Assembly (NCBI RefSeq): GCF_014652635.1
Contig: NZ_BMZE01000001.1
Span: 1 to 64,000, forward strand
Length of the DNA stretch: 64,000 bases
Reading direction: 5' to 3'
Source of the DNA: Devosia pacifica
Lineage (GTDB): Bacteria; Pseudomonadota; Alphaproteobacteria; Rhizobiales; Devosiaceae
Positions within the stretch are counted from its first letter, which is position 1, and every line of letters starts with the position of its first letter. Shown here in pieces: positions 1-8,067 of the stretch. The notes beneath the pieces were generated by a model, which saw only the letters and a list, made by a program, of their open reading frames with translations, did no database searches and was not told the DNA's origin. A program made the translations under genes and the position numbers.

Positions 1-670
1 GTCGGAGCCCGAAGCAAGACGTATTGCAACAATCGCTTCATTCCCCAAACGCTAGACTACGTTCACCGTCCCTTTGATCTCCTTGTCACCGGAATCAACG
101 TCGTGCGGCCTGATACCGAGGGAAAGCTGATCCCCCTGCTTGATCGCGCTGGAAGACACAGGCACCACGTGCTCGCCAATTCAGGAGAGGAGATGCGCAC
201 TTCACCTCCCCTTATATCTTCGACTATGACGTCGACGAAATCATCCGCGGGGCGCTGATGAAACCAACCAAGCAGTTGGCAGGCCGGTGGTATAGATCAA
301 GCGGTGAACCCACCTGCTGAACAACGCCATGATCCATGACAACGATTTTGTCGGCCAGCGTCATCGCCTCAACCTAATCATGGGTCACATAGACGATGGT
401 GGTATCGAACTCGCGATGCAGCCGCGCCAAGTCCAGTCTCATGTCGCCCCGAAGCGCTGCGTCGAGGTTGGAGAGGGGCTCATCAAACAGGAATACCTTC
501 GGGTTGCGAACAATTGCGCGTCCAATCGCAACGCGCTGCCGCTGGCCGCCCCACAGCTGACCAGGTTTTCTGTCCAGCAGATGTTCCATCTGCAAAGTGA
601 AACGCGCCGTCTTTGTGGACATACAGGCAAACTTTGCCTTTGCCCAAAGCGGATGAGTGTCCTTGTTCAT
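1..670 (-). pseudogene. Decayed MalK/UgpC-type ABC transporter ATPase
   Basis: Remnant of the ATP-binding subunit of a carbohydrate or polyol importer. Reading leftward from about 590, the family order is visible: LLDRKPGQL, an ABC signature mutated to LWGGQRQRV (normally LSGGQ), [10 protein letters not shown], Walker B and D-loop [12 protein letters not shown], then VTHD, where the next codon is TAG instead of the usual Gln. Beyond that stop the same frame continues with [16 protein letters not shown] and a Q-loop-distal tail. A further stretch at 1-185 reads SLGIRPHDV and RLGNEAIVAI with another in-frame TAG between them. The N-terminal third with Walker A is absent. Two nonsense codons, a broken signature and the missing P-loop make function implausible. 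The window edge may cut the true 3' end. Confidence 0.85.
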
Positions 671-1080
671 GGCGCGATAGTCTTTCTGCCGTCGATCGAA
701 CCTGAGTATGAATGGTCTTTGCCAACGGTGCCAAATCCGGTCTTTGACCGGCTGCGTCGAGCGCTGACTAAGTATTGCTCCATCGTGATGGACGGCGAGC
801 TCAGCCGGCGAGCTCCCCGTCGACGTCGGCTTGCCCCTTCTTGGTTCGACGCCTGCGAAACAAACTTTGTGTTCGATCTCGGGTGGTCCAATATGCCGAG
901 GTCCAATCGAGAGGTCTCGGCTACGCCATTGAATCGCGGAAGAGGACTTAGCGCCAAGTACAGCGCCGAACCTCGTGGGGACATGGTATGGCCACGACTT
1001 TCGGTGCTTTCTTCCATCTAGGTCTTTAATTTAAGCCTGTTCGAAGCGAAGAGGTGGACCCCGCCTGTTGCTGTAGCGCT
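671..1080. other. Non-coding stretch, nothing recognised
   Basis: About 400 bases between the ATPase remnant and the DUF1761 gene. Reading frames open here on both strands but none shows a recognisable domain, a ribosome binding site or family-like composition. Probably further decayed DNA. Confidence 0.4.
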
Positions 1081-1492
1081 CTAGAGCAGCGCCAGGATGA
1101 TGGCGATCAAGCTGCCGGCCAGCACGAAATAGGATCCGCTCACCGGCGCCATAAAGAAGCGGACGTGGGGTGTTCGGATTGATCCCGGTGTTGATGGTCG
1201 TCGTTGCCAGAAAGCCGAAGCCGACAATCAGGCCGAAAACGAGCGCATTGCCGATGCCGTCGATGCTGGTGGCGGCCATCACCTGCGCCATGGAGATCGC
1301 CAAAATGAGATTGCAGATCAGCGGACCGACGATGAAGATCGGAGCGAATGCTGCCGGCTTGCCCTCGCGGCCAAGTGCTTTGGCATAGACCTTGCCGAAA
1401 AGGGCGGTGAACCAGACGGCGCCCAGAGCCTGGGAAATGATGGTGGCGGCGATGAAGCCGATCCAGTTGATCTGGCCGAAAACGTTGAACAT
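1081..1492 (-). pseudogene. DUF1761 family membrane protein, frameshifted near the C-terminus
   Basis: Small integral membrane protein of the DUF1761 family, function unknown. The intact part (from ATG at 1492) has hydrophobic helices such as WIGFIAATIISQALGAVWF, a family-like segment with FGKVYAKALG, and the conserved tail LATTTINTGINPNTPRPLLYG. Immediately after LLYGA, at about 1140-1145, the frame is lost. Reading one base over gives VSGSYFVLAGSLIAIILALL followed by a TAG at 1081, the expected last helix. A single extra G in GGCGCCGGTGAGC explains it. As written the frame runs on into an unrelated basic tail. It may be a true inactivating indel or a base-calling error. The neighbouring VOC gene lies upstream on the same strand, 60 bases away, so the two may be cotranscribed. 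Confidence 0.75.
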
Positions 1493-1555
1493 TTTGTCTC
1501 ATCTTTCCAAAAACGAAGGGGAGTGGCGGCCCGGCAGGAACCGGGCCTATTGCAA

Positions 1556-1975
1556 TCAAGCCGGGTAGGCGGGCACGTCCAGCACCCAGGTCACGCCGAA
1601 TTTGTCCTTGAGCATGCCGTAAAGCTTGGCCCATCCGGACTGCGCCAAAGGCTGGATGATCGTTGCGTCTTCGCTCAGCTTTTTCCAATAGGCCGCAATT
1701 TCGTCGATATCGCCGCCACGTACGGATACGAAGAACGGTTTTTTGCCCGCATCGAACGGCTGCTCGGGCGGCACGTCGAAGGCCATCACCGAAAAGCCTT
1801 CCGGCGAACTGACCTGACCCCAGCTGACCAGGTCGGCGACCGAGGCCTCGAGCGTGCCATAAGCCTGGGCATGGGTGACAAGCGCGAGGTCTCCCCCGAA
1901 GACGGTTTGATAAAAGCTCAGCGCGTCCCGCGCCTGGCCATTGAAGTTGATATGAGCGACGGTTTGGATTGCCAT
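1556..1975 (-). CDS. VOC family protein (PhnB/YafY-associated type)
   Basis: A 139-residue single-domain member of the vicinal oxygen chelate superfamily, PhnB-like branch. Typical family signatures are present: an N-terminal HINFNGQARDALSFYQTVFGG stretch, the central SVRGGDIDEIAAYWKKLSEDA segment and the C-terminal GVTWVLDV strand. Members are metal-binding or substrate-sequestering paired beta-alpha-beta-beta-beta folds, and the PhnB branch has no settled enzymatic role. Length is normal for the family. It is transcribed divergently from a YafY/WYL regulator with only 75 bases between them, a common arrangement in which the regulator controls the VOC gene. It looks intact, in contrast to the adjacent frameshifted DUF1761 gene. 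Confidence 0.88.
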   Translation of the reverse strand: MAIQTVAHINFNGQARDALSFYQTVFGGDLALVTHAQAYGTLEASVADLVSWGQVSSPEGFSVMAFDVPPEQPFDAGKKPFFVSVRGGDIDEIAAYWKKLSEDATIIQPLAQSGWAKLYGMLKDKFGVTWVLDVPAYPA

Positions 1976-2020
1976 TTTGGTTTTCCTTTCAAAACTACGA
2001 TGAGTACGGTATAAGGCAGC

Positions 2021-2045
2021 CCAACTGACAATTTCCGACAGTTGG
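2021..2045. promoter_or_regulatory. Inverted repeat in the divergent VOC/YafY promoter
   Basis: Perfect 7-base arms CCAACTG (2021-2027) and CAGTTGG (2039-2045) separated by 11 bases, lying directly upstream of the TTG start of the regulator and facing the VOC promoter. A plausible autoregulatory operator; inference only. Confidence 0.5.
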
Positions 2046-2049
2046 AAAC

Positions 2050-2757
2050 TTGGCCCGATCAGATCGGCTTTTCCGCCTCTTGCAGCTCATGCGGCAGATG
2101 CCGCCACCGCTGACCGCCGAGCGGCTGGCGGAAGCAATGGAAGTCTCGCAACGCTCGCTTTACCGGGATATCGACAGCCTTCGGGCCGCGGGGGCGCAGA
2201 TCGATGGCGAGCGCGGCTATGGCTATCGGCTTGTCGAGGACATCGCGTTGCCGCCGCAAACCTTTACCCGCGAGGAAATGGAGGTCATCGCGCTCGGGCT
2301 GTCGGAGGTAAAGGCGATGCGCGACCCGGCCATGTCGGTTGCCGCCGATGCGGTGCTCTCAAAGGTCGCCGCGACCCTTCCCAGCGGCCGTGACCAGCAA
2401 TTGCTGCACGCCATCTCGCGCGTTTATCGGCCAGACCGGCACATTCAAAGCCCGGCATTTCTCGATGTCGTCAGAGAGGCCTGCTGGCATGAATATGCGC
2501 TCGATATCGGCTATGCCGATGCTGCCGGCACAATCAGCGCGCGCACCATCTATCCATTGGCGATCATGTACACGGACCATACGCTGACCGCGCTTGCCTG
2601 GTGCTGCCTGCGCAACGATTATCGCATGTTCCGGCTGGACCGGCTGCGTGAGGCCCGTCGCGGCACACAAAGCTTCAGGCCCCGGCGAGCCGCCATGTTG
2701 CGCGACTATATCGCCAAACTCGATGCCAGCGCCGCGCGTGAGCCGGCGCAAATCTGA
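2050..2757 (+). CDS. YafY-type transcriptional regulator (HTH-11 plus WYL domain)
   Basis: A 235-residue DNA-binding regulator. Residues 1-60 form a DeoR-like winged helix (SDRLFRLLQLMR, then SQRSLYRDIDSLRAAGAQIDGERGYGYRL), and residues about 130-225 form a WYL-type ligand-sensing domain ending TALAWCCLRNDYRMFRLDRL. The start is a TTG: the family normally begins with a short segment before RxDRLFRLL, so the frame and position fit, although the codon is uncommon. The palindrome just upstream overlaps the translation initiation region, which suggests autorepression. It is divergent from the VOC gene, the likely target. Effector unknown. Confidence 0.88.
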   Translation: MARSDRLFRLLQLMRQMPPPLTAERLAEAMEVSQRSLYRDIDSLRAAGAQIDGERGYGYRLVEDIALPPQTFTREEMEVIALGLSEVKAMRDPAMSVAADAVLSKVAATLPSGRDQQLLHAISRVYRPDRHIQSPAFLDVVREACWHEYALDIGYADAAGTISARTIYPLAIMYTDHTLTALAWCCLRNDYRMFRLDRLREARRGTQSFRPRRAAMLRDYIAKLDASAAREPAQI

Positions 2758-3110
2758 CCAATTCAGCAGCAAGCCAGGCAGTGGAGCCCCCGGACGTCGA
2801 GCACTGGATAACCGCCTGAGCCCGGGACTGGGAACTTCGCGTGCTTCTGCGACGGAATTTCGAGGAAAGCCTGCTTATCGAGCTTGCGATCACACAACGG
2901 TCAGTCCGCTCCCGGCCCCTTAAGGGCCCCCTTTAGCAGGTTTGCGGGGCTGGGGACATTTTTGGCGCTGTGGAACGACGCCGGCCATGGAGTGGTTTGC
3001 CTTGATCGTTCTCCGATGGCCGATAGTGGCCGAAGGAGACTGAAAATGGGTATCTCACGGTAGGACCCCGCCGCCAGAGGTCGGCTGGGGAGGAAACGCT
3101 GGCCGGCAAG
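2758..3110. other. Non-coding stretch upstream of an integrase remnant
   Basis: About 350 bases with no credible coding frame. Between 2985 and 3050 there is sequence rich in GGCCGATAGTGGCC-type motifs that resembles degenerate intergenic repeat material, but I could not align it convincingly to the other repeat copies in the window. Confidence 0.3.
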
Positions 3111-3652
3111 GCGCTCAATGTCCGGCAGATCTGGGCAATCCGTTTTTTTTGAGGGGCGCATGCGCGACAGAGCGTTGTTTGATCTGGCCGTCGACAGCAA
3201 GCTGCGCGGTAGCGATCCTGTCAAGCTCAAGATTGGCGAACTGGTGGGCGGTCTGACATGCGAATCAGGTCTCTACTGTTCAACAAGAGACTGTCCGACC
3301 AGTGCAGTTCGAGATCAAGAGCGACGCCGAACGAGTTTACTGGCGTGGCTCGAAAGACGAGGGGGCTCGGTATAGGACTTAGCGTTTCCTATCCGGGTGG
3401 ATCCAAACGATCACCTGAGCACGAGGAAATATGCCCGATTGATGGATGAGTGGGTTACCGCCATCGGTCTTCGTAAGGAGGAATATGGCAGGAATTCGCT
3501 CCGGCGTACCAAGGCTTCGCTCCTCTATTAGGCGACGGTCAACCTCCGTACCTGCAATCCTGCTTGGCCATACCAAGATCGCGTATACGGTTCGATATCG
3601 GGACTTCGATGTTGACGACGCGCTGGAGTTGGCGGAATCAAGCGAAGTCTAG
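3111..3652 (+). pseudogene. Decayed tyrosine recombinase/integrase
   Basis: Remnant of the short (about 190-residue) phage-type integrase common in rhizobial genomes, which carries out site-specific recombination. Pieces appear in order but in several frames: VRQIWAIRFF, then RMRDRALFDLAVDSKLRG, then VRPVQFEIKSDAE, then SLLAWLERRGGSV followed by a TAG, LSTRKYARLMDEWVTAIGLR, NSLRRTKASLLY followed by another TAG, and finally ILLGHTKIAYTVRY with the nucleophilic tyrosine. The HxLRR box reads N-S-L-R-R, so even the catalytic histidine is lost. At least three frameshifts and two stops show long decay. It suggests that a mobile element once inserted in this region. Confidence 0.85.
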
Positions 3653-3730
3653 TGATCAGCGACCCCACCATGGGTGGGGCCGCACCTGAAGAGGGTCTCG
3701 CGCTGACGTGTTGATGCGCACCACAAGCGC

Positions 3731-4446
3731 CTAAGGCGACGTCACAAGCTCGAACCAGGCGTCGAGGAAGTTGCTGCGCTTTATTGAGTCGAGATAGACG
3801 AGCAGCTCCGGGCCGAGCGCGATCTTCTGGTCCTCGATCTCGACGATCTCCGACCGCCGATTGCCCCAAAGAACCGTCGAGACTACGGCCTGGCCTGAAG
3901 GGGAAAGTAGATATTCGGCGACAGTGGCGGCGGCGCCCGACCGAGCGGCTTGCGGTACGAATACCGTCCATGGAAGACCAAGGGCATACTCTTCCGGAAC
4001 AACAACGGCATAGGGCTGTGCAGTGGCGCCGGCAACGGCCTCGGATAGCGGCACATTGTAGGCGAGGTCTATATCTCCACGCCGCAGTGCTTCGACGAGT
4101 TCGTCACTAGTGTTGTAGATGCGCGCCTGTGCTGTTCCGAACGAGGCGGCCAGCCGCCAATATAGCGGCGAGCGCAGACTGTCCTGGGATGCCAAGGCGT
4201 AAGAGACCGCATCAACGCCGACATTAACGATGCCGGCACGCCGGAACAGCTCGCGATTTGTTTCCAGCGCCTGCGCAAGCTCAAGGCGCTGCGCCACGAT
4301 GTTTCCGAGCCTGATTGTATTGCGAGCGGCGCTATGTCGAGATTAGCGGCCAGGCCCTCATTGCTGATCGCAACAGCGATGTCGGGAGCGGCCATGATGA
4401 CGAGATCGACGTCTAGAGGAGCACGGGCCGAGAGACGGGCGGCCAC
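3731..4446 (-). pseudogene. Truncated, frameshifted ABC solute-binding protein
   Basis: Remnant of a periplasmic extracellular solute-binding protein of the iron/molybdate-like class. Reading leftward, residues DVDLVIMAAPDIAVAISNEGLAA appear in one frame (4446 to about 4310), then the frame shifts by one and continues as NIVAQRLELAQALETNRELF and on to the end at 3731 (DELVEALRRGDIDLAYNVPLSEA, YLLSPSGQAVVSTV, FLDAWFEL). There is no signal peptide or N-terminal lobe; the 5' side stops where the permease fragment of opposite strand begins near 4450. The truncation and frameshift indicate a dead gene. Confidence 0.75.
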
Positions 4447-4459
4447 CTGTGCGCTGCGC

Positions 4460-4815
4460 GCCTGTTGTCGCCCGCGATTTTGGCATCACCATGCCACCGA
4501 TCTACGGCGTCGGTGGCATTCTTGTCGTGTTCTCTTTGAAGTTCTATCCGTTCGTCTACCTGATGGTTTCGGGCGCGCTGGCGAACATCAACCGCTCGCT
4601 CGAGGAGGCAGCGGAAGGCCTTGGACTGACCCCAGTTCAACGCGTCTTCAAAATCTCGTTTCCGATGGTGTTTCCGGCCCTATCGGCAGGTGGATTGCTG
4701 GCGCTGATCCAGTCGATTGCCGATTTCGGTACGCCGCGGCTCCTGGGACGCGGGTTCAACGTGCTGGCGATGGAGGCATACACGCTCTATTCGGCCGAAG
4801 TCGGCTACCGCGAAG
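4460..4815 (+). pseudogene. Internal fragment of an ABC permease (FbpB/PotB-like)
   Basis: About 115 codons of a binding-protein-dependent transport permease. Visible are a helix (GVGGILVVFSLKFYPFVYLMVSGAL), the cytoplasmic EAA loop reading SLEEAAEGLGLTPVQRVFKISFPMVFPAL, and the following helix and loop through [22 protein letters not shown]. Both ends are missing: upstream it meets the solute-binding remnant on the other strand, and downstream homology stops at about 4815 exactly where the AAC(3)-like remnant of opposite strand begins. Two illegitimate junctions within 400 bases point to rearrangement, not simple point decay. Confidence 0.75.
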
Positions 4816-4817
4816 TG

Positions 4818-5589
4818 GATCAGCGCAGGCATGCTGGCGACGACGCTTTGTGCCTGCCCGATACCTCCAAGCGTTGCCACTCCAGCAGCAATTGCAGCAT
4901 CGCCGACAGGCAAGAACTCATCATCGTCAATAAGGATCGGCACTTCGAACTCTACCCATTGCCGCTCGTCACCAACCATAACAGGCGCGCCTTCTCGAAC
5001 AGTAGGTCGGTCGGGCCAGCGAATGTCCTCCGCGAGGTGAAGCGCTGTGCATCGATTGAAGCCCACTCCAATCAGCACAACTTTTGCGTTTATGTGAAAA
5101 AGCACACCCGACGGCGATGTCGGTCCCAGGGGATCGCTCAACTCGTGACGGGCAGTGATTTCGTCTGCGTGTCGGCCCCAAGCTGACACAGAGGTAGTCG
5201 GGTGGGCGCTGCGCCGACTTTTGGGCCATTTGCGGAATACTTCGGCGACAGCTCCCATACCCTGAGTGGGAGTAATCGCAACGTCATAGGCGGGCATTGT
5301 TGAACGAATAATCTCGACCCATGCCTGGGGTACGGGCGGTTGCCCCCAGTTCGCAGGATCCGTAAGCCCATTGGAATGGCGGGAATGGCTATGGTGCCGC
5401 CCGGCCCGACAGCGTCGAGCAAAGACTGCACGACGGCGACCGGTCCTCCGCTGACCCAGCCAAGCGACTGAAGCGAACTTGCACGAGCAGCACGTCGCCT
5501 TGTCGAATGCCCAACTCCCACAGGTCGCGTTGTAGGCTTTCCCTTGTGGCGGGAGTCTTCGTGCGCTCAATGAGGCTTGCTTCGTCCAC
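4818..5589 (-). pseudogene. Decayed AAC(3)-family aminoglycoside N-acetyltransferase
   Basis: Remnant of an antibiotic_NAT (AAC(3)) family acetyl-CoA-dependent N-acetyltransferase. Reading leftward from ATG at 5589, the first frame gives [24 protein letters not shown]; a shift then gives [25 protein letters not shown]; a second shift gives the long C-terminal part with [61 protein letters not shown] and a final [17 protein letters not shown]. These match the family order from start to end. Two frameshifts make it non-functional as written. The 3' end abuts the permease fragment on the other strand. Whether the ancestor acetylated aminoglycosides or another amine cannot be told. Confidence 0.82.
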
Positions 5590-6062
5590 TGGTAAGTCCC
5601 GGTTCCACTATCGATAGAAGACAGAGAAGGTGTCGCTGCCATTCGATGGCAGGTTTGCGGCATAGTAATCTGATCAGCGAACGGCCGAAATGTGGTCGAT
5701 AACGGCCCGACATTTTTGGGGTGGTGAGCAAAATGGCCGGTCCTGGCAACTAAGCTTTCAGATCAGACATCAAGCGACGCAGGTTCGATTGCGGAGCATA
5801 TTCGGCTCCGCATAGGTCTTAAGCTTGAAAAGCGGAGTTGAACGGTCGCTTCGTACTCTTACCCCACACACCCGCTTTCCGCAGCTTTAGCAAGCTCGTG
5901 GAAGCCGTCTCTCCACAAGGGGCGTCATGTCCCTGGCCCACTTGGCGACCGAGGTCAGGAATAAAAGAACCGGCTAGCTAAACTAAGAATAATAAAGATT
6001 GACTGATACAAGTCGCCCCATTAGCGTTGCCCCTTGCAGGTCATGAGGCAAGGGAGGAAATC
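5590..6062. other. Intergenic region with repeat-like segment and probable promoter
   Basis: No gene is visible. Around 5688-5745 lies a segment (GGTCGATAACGGCCC, then TTTTTGGGGTGGTG) that resembles the segments near 14630 and 15490. The last 100 bases before the binding-protein gene at 6063 turn AT-rich, fitting a promoter for the downstream operon, but I cannot fix -35 and -10 boxes with confidence. Confidence 0.4.
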
Positions 6063-7205
6063 ATGAATCCAGCTAAGCGCGCGACTTTTCGGAGGTATGG
6101 GACCAGCCTACTAAGTGTGGCGCTTGCGGCGGGGCTGATGCTGTCAGGCGCATCATTCCCCGTTCAGGCTGACGCAGCCGAGGGCCCTGAGGGTTCGGCG
6201 CTGGGGAGCGAGCTGGCAGAAGGTGAAGTATTGGTGTCCGAAGAGCGCTGCGAGCGCAATCGGTCAGTGGGCACAATCACCTATGTGGCCGGTTACGGCT
6301 ATTCCGCGAGCGCCGGCCAGATGGACGTCATTTTGGCGGAGGAAATGGGCTACTTCGACGCCCTGTGCCTTGATGTCGAAATCAATGCCGGCGGTGCGAA
6401 CGGCCAGCAGCTTGTGGCGTCTGGCCGTGCCCAATTTACCGAATTGGGGTCGGCGTCGGATGTCATGCTGGCGGCTTCGAACAGCGAGAACATTACCGCG
6501 ATCGCAACCTATGGCACGACGTCGCCATTTTCCATCTTTGCTCAGGATAGTATCGAGAGCTTGAGCGAGCTCGAAGGCAGACGTCTCGGTTACTACATCA
6601 ACATCATCCCGATGGCATTGGCGATGCTCGACGCAGCCGGTGTGGATCTCTCCTCGATCGAACTGATCAAGATGACCAGCTACGATCCGACGGTCGTGCC
6701 CCGCGGGCAGATCGAAGCCATTGTCGGATATGCCTCCAACCAACCACAAACGCTGCGGCTGAAGGGGTTCACCTTCAGTGAGTTCTTCCCAGCAGAATTC
6801 GGTCTGGATGGCACATACAATGTCATGGAAGTCAATTCCGAGTTCCTGCGAGACCATCGTGAAGTCGCTGCAGACTTCATGCGGGCCTCTCTCCGGGTCC
6901 TTCACCATTGCCTCGAGAACGAGACTGAATGCGTGAACCTCGTCAGCGATATTGCGGCCGAAAACAATCAGGGTGCTGCCTTTCCGCATGAGCAGCAGAA
7001 GGTGACCTGGGCCGTAGAATCGGAATGGGTTCGCGGCAGTGACAAGCCGGTTGGTGTTCACGCCCCGGCCGACTGGGAAACCGAATACGATCTGGTCGAG
7101 CGCTACGGCAACGTTACCTCGCTCCCGCCACTGGAAACCATGATGGATTCCGAACTCGTTTCTTCGCTCTATCGCGACGGCGAACTGATCTGGCCGGGCG
7201 AATAG
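6063..7205 (+). CDS. ABC transporter substrate-binding protein, NMT1/THI5 type
   Basis: A 380-residue periplasmic binding protein of the SsuA/THI5 fold. The start at 6063 is chosen because GGGAGGAAATC sits directly before this ATG; an in-frame ATG at 6027 lacks a good site. Residues 1-35 are a Sec signal peptide (LLSVALAAGLMLSGASFPVQA). The mature part shows MDVILAEEMGYFDALCLDVEI, then ANGQQLVASGRAQF, matching the loop that typically cradles planar heterocyclic or sulfonate ligands. It heads an operon with ATPase and permease, followed by an LLM monooxygenase and ribokinase. Homologues include the riboflavin-binding RibY type and the pyrimidine-binding ThiY type as well as taurine and sulfonate binders. 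From context I propose riboflavin as ligand, which the sequence alone does not prove. Confidence 0.88.
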   Translation: MNPAKRATFRRYGTSLLSVALAAGLMLSGASFPVQADAAEGPEGSALGSELAEGEVLVSEERCERNRSVGTITYVAGYGYSASAGQMDVILAEEMGYFDALCLDVEINAGGANGQQLVASGRAQFTELGSASDVMLAASNSENITAIATYGTTSPFSIFAQDSIESLSELEGRRLGYYINIIPMALAMLDAAGVDLSSIELIKMTSYDPTVVPRGQIEAIVGYASNQPQTLRLKGFTFSEFFPAEFGLDGTYNVMEVNSEFLRDHREVAADFMRASLRVLHHCLENETECVNLVSDIAAENNQGAAFPHEQQKVTWAVESEWVRGSDKPVGVHAPADWETEYDLVERYGNVTSLPPLETMMDSELVSSLYRDGELIWPGE

Positions 7206-7214
7206 GTGGACGAA

Positions 7215-8045
7215 ATGCAGTCTGGAATATCAAGCGCTGCCACCCAGTTGGTCAGCGAAGAGGTTGGCGTTGAGGTCAGTCACGTAACGAAAGGGTTTGG
7301 TCCCGAAGGGGCCAAACTTGTCGTCCTCAACGATGTGAGCTTTTCGATCAAGCGAGGAGAATTCGTCTCCGTCATCGGCCCCAGCGGGTGCGGAAAGTCG
7401 ACGCTTTTGCGGCTGGTTGCTGGACTCACCGAGGCCGACCACGGCACGGTGACCGTGCACGGCGAAGCTATTCGCACGGCAACTCGACATAAATCGGTTG
7501 GCCTTGTTCCGCAGTCACCAGCGCTTCTTCCATGGCGCACCGTGCACGACAATGTTTCGCTGCCGATCCGGGTGAACAGCAAGGCGAATGTCGACAGGAG
7601 GCTGCGCGATCCGCGTCAGATTCTATCGTCATTTGGTCTCGGCCACGCCGTCGACAAGTATCCATTTCAGCTCTCGGGTGGGATGCAGCAGCGGGTCGCG
7701 ATTGCGCGCGCGTTTGTGTTCGATCCGATGGTGCTACTCATGGACGAGCCGTTCTCGGCGCTGGACGAAATGAACCGTGACCAGCAGCGGATGGGCCTCC
7801 TCGAATTCTGGCAGTCCAACCGTAAGTCCGTAATGTTTGTGACGCACTCGGTTCCCGAGGCGATCATTCTGTCGGACCGGATCGTGGTCATGGCGGCGCA
7901 TCCCGGACGGATCGCCGAGATCATCGACGTGGACCTGCCTCGTCCCCGTGACGAGAATGTCTACGCAACTGACGCTTTCCGCGATCTTGAGGGATACGTC
8001 CGCAACTCGCTCAAGTCCGTGATGGCACCGGGGCAAGCCGCCTAG
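7215..8045 (+). CDS. ABC transporter ATP-binding protein (TauB/SsuB/ThiZ-like)
   Basis: A 276-residue ATPase of an importer. All key motifs are present: Walker A GPSGCGKST, Q-loop LVPQSPALLPWRTV, signature LSGGMQQRV, Walker B VLLMDEPFSALD and the switch His in MFVTHSVPEAI. An in-frame GTG at 7206 precedes the ATG at 7215; I prefer 7215 because AGGTGG ends five bases before it and the GTG itself forms part of that ribosome binding site. It begins ten bases after the binding-protein gene and is followed by the permease after 22 bases, so the three genes form one operon. The lack of a C-terminal regulatory domain fits the nitrate/sulfonate/taurine/riboflavin branch. Confidence 0.9.
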   Translation: MQSGISSAATQLVSEEVGVEVSHVTKGFGPEGAKLVVLNDVSFSIKRGEFVSVIGPSGCGKSTLLRLVAGLTEADHGTVTVHGEAIRTATRHKSVGLVPQSPALLPWRTVHDNVSLPIRVNSKANVDRRLRDPRQILSSFGLGHAVDKYPFQLSGGMQQRVAIARAFVFDPMVLLMDEPFSALDEMNRDQQRMGLLEFWQSNRKSVMFVTHSVPEAIILSDRIVVMAAHPGRIAEIIDVDLPRPRDENVYATDAFRDLEGYVRNSLKSVMAPGQAA

Positions 8046-8067
8046 ACCTGCCCGCAGAGAGGATCCG

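Noticed and set aside
329..1021. A 230-codon plus-strand frame at the left edge
   Set aside because: It is antisense to the decayed ABC ATPase in its first half and has no family pattern in its second half.
5890..6062. An FMN (RFN) riboswitch before the proposed riboflavin importer
   Set aside because: I looked for the conserved RFN core segments such as AGGGTTCTCGGGGCA-like sequence and did not find them here or at 11880-11950.
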